From positions 1-38,369 of the forward strand of contig JAKFYB010000031.1 in NCBI GenBank assembly GCA_021731085.1: 38,369 bases of DNA. The letters run 5' to 3'. Below, in pieces: positions 33,705-38,369 of the stretch. The notes beneath the pieces are model-generated. The model did not search any database. It was given only the letters and a program-made list of their open reading frames with translations, and was not told where the DNA came from. The position numbers and the translations under genes were made by a program. This stretch comes from Dehalococcoidia bacterium (lineage in GTDB: Bacteria; Chloroflexota; Dehalococcoidia; DSTF01; JACRBR01). Position 1 is the stretch's first letter. Every line of letters begins with the position of its first letter.

Positions 33705-34829
33705 ATGGACCTGGGACTTTCAGAACAGCAGGAACTGCTGAAGAACGCCGCGCGCGACTTCCTCGAGAAGGAGTGCCCGGAGACCCTCGTGCGCGAGATG
33801 GAAGAGGACGAGAAGGGCTACTCGCCCGACCTCTGGAAGAAGATGGCGGAGCAGGGTTGGCAGGGGCTCCTCATCCCGGAGGCGTACGGCGGCGCTGAGT
33901 TCTCATACCTCGACCTGATCATTCTCATCGAAGAGTTCGGTCGCTCGCTCGTACCCGGCCCGTTCCTCTCGACGCAGGTCGGCGGCGTGCTGCCCCTGCT
34001 CGAAGGCGGCACGGAGCAGCAGAAGCAGTACGCGCTCCCGAAGATCGCCAGCGGCGAGACCATCTGGACGCTCGCTTACACCGAGCCCTCCGCGCGCTTC
34101 GACACCGAAGGCGTCGCGCTCGAGATCAAGGAGGACGGCGGCGACCTCGTTCTCAACGGCACGAAGCTCTTCGTCCGCGATGGCAACGTCGCCGACTACT
34201 TCACCGTCGTCGGCCGCAAGCCGGGCACGAAGGGCGACGACGGCATCGAGCTCGTCATCGTCGACGCGAAGACGGCGGGCATCACCATCACGACCCTCAA
34301 GACGATCGCCGCCGACAAGCAGTGCGAGATCAAGTTCGAGAACGTGAAGGTCCCGAAGGAGAGCATCATCGCCGGCGGCGCCGCGCTGCTGAAGAAGGTG
34401 CAGAACAAGGCGACGGTGCTCGAGTGCGCGTACCTCGTCGGCCTGGCGCAGATGGACTTCGACATCAGCGTTCAGTACGCGAAGGACCGCATCCAGTTCG
34501 GCCGCCCGATCGGCTCTTTCCAGGCGATCCAGCACAAGGCCGCCGACATGGTCACGGACGTCGATGGTTCGCGCTTCATCACCTACCGCGCTGCCTGGTC
34601 CGTCGACCAGAGCGAAGACGACGCCGACCTCAACGTCAACATGGCGAAGGCCTGGGTGAGCGAGGCCACGCGGCGGGTCGTCGCGCACGGCCAGCAGATC
34701 CACGGCGGCATCGGCTTCACGAAGGACTACAAGGTCCAGCTGTACTTCCGCCGCCAGAAGGCCGCGGAGTTGGCGTGGGGCGACAGCGACTACCACCGCG
34801 AAGCGGTGGCGGAAGCCCTCGCCATCTAG
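33705..34829 (+). CDS. Acyl-CoA dehydrogenase-like protein 6, probably non-catalytic partner
   Basis: A 374-residue acyl-CoA dehydrogenase-fold protein clearly different from the five upstream paralogs. LAYTEPSARFDTEGVAL replaces the usual FAD-motif sequence, FGRPIGSFQAIQHKAADM (264-281) is typical, and the C-terminus HGGIGFTKDYKVQLYFRRQK ends in ELAWGDSDYHRE. Neither catalytic Glu is present: the C-terminal site has no Glu, and the helix-G site aligns with Ala236. In actinobacterial alpha2-beta2 acyl-CoA dehydrogenases one subunit lacks the base, so this may be the partner of one or more upstream paralogs. AAGGAGA precedes ATG33705. A heptad array starts in its stop codon and a strong terminator follows. 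Confidence 0.9.
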   Translation: MDLGLSEQQELLKNAARDFLEKECPETLVREMEEDEKGYSPDLWKKMAEQGWQGLLIPEAYGGAEFSYLDLIILIEEFGRSLVPGPFLSTQVGGVLPLLEGGTEQQKQYALPKIASGETIWTLAYTEPSARFDTEGVALEIKEDGGDLVLNGTKLFVRDGNVADYFTVVGRKPGTKGDDGIELVIVDAKTAGITITTLKTIAADKQCEIKFENVKVPKESIIAGGAALLKKVQNKATVLECAYLVGLAQMDFDISVQYAKDRIQFGRPIGSFQAIQHKAADMVTDVDGSRFITYRAAWSVDQSEDDADLNVNMAKAWVSEATRRVVAHGQQIHGGIGFTKDYKVQLYFRRQKAAELAWGDSDYHREAVAEALAI

Positions 34830-34848
34830 TCGTTGGTCGTTGGGACAT
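34828..34848 (+). repeat. Heptad array starting in a stop codon
   Basis: AGTCGTT, GGTCGTT, GGGACAT starting within the TAG of the dehydrogenase gene. The first two units are identical to those at 1719-1732. Confidence 0.65.
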
Positions 34849-34857
34849 TGCTAAAGC

Positions 34858-34889
34858 AGAAGGGCCGCTCGTATCGAGCGGCCCTTCTT
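34858..34889. terminator. Strong bidirectional terminator hairpin
   Basis: AGAAGGGCCGCTCG - TAT - CGAGCGGCCCTTCT, a 14-bp perfect stem with a 3-base loop, flanked by short T/C-rich stretches on both sides. It ends the acyl-CoA dehydrogenase block on the plus strand and also the lipoprotein gene on the minus strand. Confidence 0.85.
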
Positions 34890-34913
34890 CATCCTGCGCA
34901 CGATCCCCGAGGA

Positions 34914-34940
34914 CGTCATTCTGAGCGAAGCGAAGAATCC
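34914..34940 (-). repeat. C module in reverse orientation
   Basis: CGTCATTCTGAGCGAAGCG followed by AAGAATC: the C module, here on the opposite strand and without linker or other modules. It is the only C copy after 12 kb. Confidence 0.75.
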
Positions 34941-35004
34941 ACGCCTGCCAACACCGGTACTGGAAATTGAGTGACCCAATTCGGCGAGCGAATTCGACGC
35001 GCAG

Positions 35005-35471
35005 CTAGCCGCCGTCCCGCGCAGTCTTCGTCTTCTGGCAATCCTGGATGAACGGCGGGACGCCCTCGGGGATCCATGCGCTTCCGTTCGAATCAATCGC
35101 GACGATACCCGCCGCGCGTTCCTCGATGAAGGTAATCGCATCGGGAACAGACCCAGCAGGCACGTCCAGGAGGATATGCGTCGTCTCCAGCACCTCGGAC
35201 TCGTACCGATTGAGTTCGTCGAATCCCGCATCCTCTGCACATTCATGAAGTCATCGGCGTGCTCTCGCTCGACAACTACGGCTACCTGATCTGCGGCTTC
35301 CCAACCGCACTCCTCCGTCAGCGAGTACACGTCACTGCATGCCACGTTGGGACAACCGCGCTCGGGCAGTTGTGTGTACGGCACCGGCGTAAACGAGAAG
35401 TCAGCGCTTGACGATGAACAGCCGGCGACGACAAACATGGACGCTGCCAACGCGACGATGAATTGCTGCAA
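35005..35471 (-). pseudogene. Lipoprotein gene with a frameshift
   Basis: The gene starts with a lipoprotein signal (MQQFIVALAASMFVVAGCSS; lipobox VAGC, acylated Cys18) and would yield about 155 residues anchored in the membrane. Its frame follows TEECGWEAADQVAVVVERE and HADDFMNV. At about 35232-35240 the coding signal moves to another frame that continues EDAGFDELNRYESEVLETTH and runs to the stop at 35005 (CQKTKTARDGG). The joined product is a plausible small extracytoplasmic protein with several Cys. The original frame instead continues as low-quality Arg/Ser-rich sequence through the terminator and repeat. Either a recent mutation or a sequencing error explains this. No family is recognised. 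Confidence 0.6.
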
Positions 35472-35534
35472 CCGTCACCTCCGTGGCGGCTATTGTCGGA
35501 CGGACGTGTGAAAACGTCAACGACTTGAAAAGGA

Positions 35535-35562
35535 AAGGGCCGCCCCGTGAGGGGCGGCCCTT
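35535..35562. terminator. Terminator hairpin between the RDD and lipoprotein genes
   Basis: AAGGGCCGCCCC - GTGA - GGGGCGGCCCTT, a 12-bp perfect stem. On the minus strand it is followed by TTCCTTTTC, giving a terminator for the RDD gene. Confidence 0.8.
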
Positions 35563-35594
35563 CTTCTCTTCCGCGCGCATTCCATGCGCCTGAC

Positions 35595-36011
35595 TTACGA
35601 GACCTTGATCACCTTCGTCTTCGCGATCTTGTCGTGCCAGCCGTCGTGGTTCGGGTCCCAGATGATCCAGAAGAACCCGAGCGAGAACGGAATGCTCGAC
35701 ACGATGTAGCCGACGTAGCGGAGACCGGCTTCCTGCGCGGTCAGCACGCCACCATGTTCGGCGCTCACGACCTTCAGGCCCATCGCCTTCTTACCGAACG
35801 TCTGGCCGGTCGTTGACCAGAAATAGATCAGGTACCCGATGCTCAGCACGAGGCCGACGACATACGCCAGCATCATCGGCAGAATGATCATCAGCACGAA
35901 GAACGGCACGCCGACAATCACCGCATCGATCAGGTACGCCACCAGGCGCGTAAAGAAATCCGCCGAGACCGTCTCGGAATTGACCGTTCCCTGTGTCACA
36001 TCAGCCTGCAT
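35595..36011 (-). CDS. RDD-family membrane protein
   Basis: A 138-residue RDD protein with three likely membrane helices. ARLVAYLIDAVIVG-like sequence (FFTRLVAYLIDAVIVG) contains the conserved Arg and Asp of the family name, and TTGQTFGKKAMGLKVV is the second signature. RDD proteins are small membrane proteins, some of which act in ion transport; the role here is unknown. GGAGGAGG lies just before ATG36011 on the minus strand, deciding the start; longer in-frame versions would include repeat DNA. It is followed by a terminator. Confidence 0.9.
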   Translation of the reverse strand: MQADVTQGTVNSETVSADFFTRLVAYLIDAVIVGVPFFVLMIILPMMLAYVVGLVLSIGYLIYFWSTTGQTFGKKAMGLKVVSAEHGGVLTAQEAGLRYVGYIVSSIPFSLGFFWIIWDPNHDGWHDKIAKTKVIKVS

Positions 36012-36113
36012 AGAGCCTCCTCCAGGCGTGAGCCCGCGCCCCGGCGGGATCTGTCCGTCTACGGAGATCATCGGCTTACACAGACAACAATGAACGTCGG
36101 GGAGAACCCTACT

Positions 36114-36265
36114 GGTTGGTGGTGACTGGGGATTGGTGTTTGGTGGCCGCAGCGGGCGGCCACATAGGGCCGCCCCTACAGGCACGCGCCTCCAGTTCGT
36201 CGGGTGCGGAGATCGGGGATTGGTGGTCGCAGCGGGCGGCCACATAGGGCCGCCCTACAGGGCCA
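36114..36265 (+). repeat. Duplicated unit: GG-heptads plus E hairpin, twice
   Basis: First unit: heptads GGTTGGT, GGTGACT, GGGGATT, GGTGTTT, GGTGGCC (36114-36148) then an E hairpin (36153-36180). Second unit: GGAGATC, GGGGATT, GGTGGTC (36208-36228) then an almost identical E hairpin (36232-36258). The core CGCAGCGGGCGGCCACATAG is identical in both. The rest of the 270-bp gap has no gene. Confidence 0.75.
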
Positions 36266-36284
36266 CGGTTGTTTGCCGCGCGCG

Positions 36285-37079
36285 CTATGGCTCGAACAGG
36301 TTCCGGTTGTCTTCGCTCCAGCGCGCCCGCGCCTCGAGTTCGTCGAGGTGGCCTGCCGCCACCCACTCGCCTTGCGGCTGCTCGCCGCGTTCGGCGAGCT
36401 CGCGGATCACGGCGATCGCGTCGCGCTGGACCCGGACGACCTCATCGAACAGTCCCGCCGCCGACGCGAGTCCGTAGGCGTCCGCGAAGACCGCGATGCG
36501 TCGCGTCCTGTCCGGTGGCGATGGATACCGCAGCCACTGCACGCACTCCGTATCGTCGCGGAACGGCACGGCGTACTCCAACGCGTACGCAACGTCGTAG
36601 AGCGCCGGCCGCGGACCAGCCAGCTCCCAGTCGATGATCCCGACGGGCTCGTCGCCCCGCCACACGGTGTTCCACGGCCCGAAGTCGCCATGACAGATGA
36701 TCTCGTGGGGTGCAGGCGCTCGCGTCTCCGTCGCCCACTGGATCGAAGATGGCTCGAATCCGGCGACGGCATCGTGATACGACCGCAGCAGGCGCGCGAA
36801 CCTGCGTAGGCCGTCCTCGCGCACGATCTTCGCCCACGCGTCCGGCCCGCTTTCGCCCGCGATGAACGTGAGGACTTCGTTGCCGTCGTCGTCGAAGCCC
36901 AACACGCGCGGCGAGTAGGCGAAGTTCACGTCTTCAAGGTGACGCAGAAGTCCAAACACGGACGCTGTCCACGGACCCGGCTTCCGGCGGACGGTCTGGC
37001 CGAACCGGCCGATGATGCGCCCGGCATTGCTCTTGAAGGTCTCGTCGGGTTCAGTCAATGCGTTGGTCCTCGCCTGCAC
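36285..37079 (-). CDS. Phosphotransferase of the APH fold
   Basis: A kinase-like protein of about 264 residues. The catalytic loop is HGDFGPWN (the second His of HGDxHxxN is Gly) with the metal Asp in IIDWELAGPRPALYD, typical of the APH family found in many bacteria. The N-lobe has LTFIAGESGP as hinge-like region. The N-terminal start is uncertain: GTG37079 is used here, but TTG37058 with AGGA upstream is possible; ATG codons are lacking in the region, and anything longer would enter repeat DNA at 37095. The substrate is unknown. It is the third gene of this fold in the window. Confidence 0.82.
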   Translation of the reverse strand: MQARTNALTEPDETFKSNAGRIIGRFGQTVRRKPGPWTASVFGLLRHLEDVNFAYSPRVLGFDDDGNEVLTFIAGESGPDAWAKIVREDGLRRFARLLRSYHDAVAGFEPSSIQWATETRAPAPHEIICHGDFGPWNTVWRGDEPVGIIDWELAGPRPALYDVAYALEYAVPFRDDTECVQWLRYPSPPDRTRRIAVFADAYGLASAAGLFDEVVRVQRDAIAVIRELAERGEQPQGEWVAAGHLDELEARARWSEDNRNLFEP

Positions 37080-37094
37080 AGGCGTCGTTAGAGT

Positions 37095-37241
37095 GTAGGG
37101 GCGGCCCTGCGTGGCCGGCCCGCTGTCGCCGCTCCCACCCAAAGCTGACGTCAGAGAGAGTACCCACGGAGGTTCAGCTCCGCCGCAGAGCTCGAATTGC
37201 GACCCGCCGACGACTGAGCGGAGCTAAAGCTCCGCCGCTAC
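37095..37241. repeat. E hairpin and two D hairpins
   Basis: E module in reverse orientation (37095-37121), a partial D (GGAGGTTCAGCTCC, 37168-37181) and a full D, GCGGAGCTAAAGCTCCGC (37218-37235). They fill the 194-bp gap between the phosphotransferase gene and the next minus-strand gene. No coding signal is seen. Confidence 0.7.
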
Positions 37242-37273
37242 TTTCAAGACGGCACCATGCAGCGAGGTGGCGT

Positions 37274-38275
37274 TCACAACGGCAACAGCGCGTCGGGGTT
37301 GCGCGGCACCGGGAAGTACTGGTGGTGGTGCGCGCCCGTGATCTCATAGATCGCCGTCCCCGTGCGGCCGTCGTCCGCTTTCACGACCATCTGGTGCAGG
37401 CCGCCACCGTAGGGGCCGTACGGCGCGCATCGCGTGCCCTCCGCGTCGACCGTGATCGTGCGGCCGTCTTCGAGGCGGAAGACCGAGCGGCCAGCGAGCC
37501 CCGCCGTATTCTCGCCGAACTGGCCGTACTCCGCCGGCTTGCCGTCCTTGTCGGTCCAGTGCATCTCGTCGTGGCGGAAGTCGACGATGGCGACGGGATC
37601 GCTGCCGTCGGCGCCAGCCCAGCAGCCGTCGGTGTACACGCGCGCGCCGTTCGCGTACTCCCAGTGCCAGACGCCCAGAAACCCGTCCTCGAACTGGATC
37701 TGGAACCACATCCATAGCGGACAGCGCGCGTGGTCGCGGATGCCCCAGGAGTGGTCGCGCTGCCCCCACCAGTTGTCGATCGCGTAGTCCACGCCGTTGT
37801 GGCGGTACGTGCCGGAGAAGCTGCCCGACTGGAACATGTGGCTCTGGTCCCAGATGATCTCGTCGCCGCGCTTCATCGTTCCGCGCCGCAGTCCGTACGG
37901 CTGCGTCCGCGCCGTGAACGTGATGTCGAGCCCGACGGGCGCGCTCTCATCGACGTGCAGCTTGATGTTCTTGTATGGCTCGATGATGTCGATCTTCACC
38001 GGCCCCGCGACTGGCGCGTACGGATCGTCGCCATAAGGCCGCTCATGTCGAGCGAAGATCTGGTTGCCCGCGATCTGCCCCATCTGCAGCGAGTCCATCA
38101 CCTGCCGCACGGGATAGTGCGCCATCGTAAGAATGATCACATCGCCCAGGCGGTCGCGCGGATGGATGATGAAAAAGTAACTATCGCGCCAGTGCTCGTG
38201 ATGCGTCCCCACATTGGGGAAAGGCTCCGGTATCTGGTGCAGGAAGAGTTCGTCGGCAGCAGTCAGTGTGGGCAT
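37274..38275 (-). CDS. Lipocalin-like protein of unknown function (DUF7064/7065-like)
   Basis: A 333-residue soluble protein rich in aromatic residues and Gly, with predicted beta-strands throughout. The central segment NWWGQRDHSWGIRDHARCPL, followed by WMWFQIQFEDGFLGVWH, resembles the core of AttH/CrtC-like double-lipocalin proteins and of the DUF7064/DUF7065 families, from memory. Members of that broad group bind or hydrate hydrophobic molecules; no catalytic role can be assigned here. A C-terminal GAHHHQYFPV is notable. ATG38275 has AAGGAG about 10 bases upstream on the minus strand. The last 94 bases of the window (38276-38369) show no gene start or repeat I recognise. Confidence 0.7.
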   Translation of the reverse strand: MPTLTAADELFLHQIPEPFPNVGTHHEHWRDSYFFIIHPRDRLGDVIILTMAHYPVRQVMDSLQMGQIAGNQIFARHERPYGDDPYAPVAGPVKIDIIEPYKNIKLHVDESAPVGLDITFTARTQPYGLRRGTMKRGDEIIWDQSHMFQSGSFSGTYRHNGVDYAIDNWWGQRDHSWGIRDHARCPLWMWFQIQFEDGFLGVWHWEYANGARVYTDGCWAGADGSDPVAIVDFRHDEMHWTDKDGKPAEYGQFGENTAGLAGRSVFRLEDGRTITVDAEGTRCAPYGPYGGGLHQMVVKADDGRTGTAIYEITGAHHHQYFPVPRNPDALLPL

Positions 38276-38369
38276 TTCGGAACAGCTCCTTCGCGTCAGG
38301 TGGTGCGAGGATTGTCGCTGTTCGGGACGTAGGCCAACAGTGCGCGCCGAGCGGCAGGCTGATCCACCC

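Overview
This is a high-GC bacterial chromosomal window with closely packed genes on both strands. The gene content suggests an aerobic, heterotrophic, free-living bacterium: a cytochrome P450, six acyl-CoA dehydrogenases, a B12-type radical SAM protein of the TIGR03960 kind, chromosomal ParB, HemB, MscL and a GH1 glycosidase. My best guess is Chloroflexota (a Dehalococcoidia-like lineage). It rests on general resemblance, mainly the acyl-CoA dehydrogenase expansion and the dispersed intergenic repeats, so the phylum is uncertain. I saw no tRNA, rRNA or CRISPR array.

Layout. 0-1.7 kb: two tandem adenylate/guanylate cyclase genes; the first is cut by the window edge and the second carries an N-terminal alpha/beta-hydrolase-like domain without its catalytic residues. 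1.7-5.5 kb: a kynurenine-formamidase-like cyclase-family protein, an orphan parB and an endonuclease/exonuclease/phosphatase protein, separated by mosaics of short repeats. 5.5-10.7 kb (minus strand): a radical SAM protein with a repeat composite inserted in frame, and a large secreted double-propeller protein whose dockerin domain is out of frame after a 7-bp duplication. 10.8-12.5 kb: an XRE/MmyB-type regulator divergent from the dockerin gene, and a pyridoxamine-phosphate-oxidase-like protein. 12.5-14.4 kb (minus): a P450 followed by a DUF433/DUF5615 toxin-antitoxin pair. 14.4-25.1 kb: small-molecule and housekeeping genes (three kinase-like phosphotransferases in the whole window, Nudix, SirB1-like, GH1, a sulfide:quinone-reductase-like flavoprotein, an O-methyltransferase, hemB, an LACTB2-like metallo-hydrolase, DUF2231, mscL). 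25.1-34.9 kb: a regulated catabolic block with a sigma70-like promoter overlapping an 18-bp palindrome, a DJ-1/PfpI protein, a TetR regulator, five tandem acyl-CoA dehydrogenase paralogs, a small membrane protein, a sixth divergent acyl-CoA dehydrogenase and a strong terminator. 34.9-38.4 kb (minus): a frameshifted lipoprotein gene, an RDD membrane protein, a phosphotransferase and a lipocalin-like protein of unknown function.

The most unusual feature is the repeat system. Between 1.7 and 11.9 kb the gaps are built from a few short modules joined by a common linker (core GGCGCTGTCGCATG, about 19 copies), always on the same strand and mostly in the same order. One linker-module-linker-module composite sits in frame inside the radical SAM gene and has an intergenic counterpart 1.7 kb away. 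A second element type, arrays of GG-phased heptanucleotides, begins exactly at TAG stop codons in three genes and probably caused the dockerin frameshift.

Functional links. The five tandem acyl-CoA dehydrogenases keep the helix-G Glu expected of the isovaleryl/long-chain type, while the sixth lacks both known Glu positions. This suggests several catalytic subunits sharing one non-catalytic partner, probably under the TetR protein encoded at the head of the block. The substrate cannot be read from the sequence.
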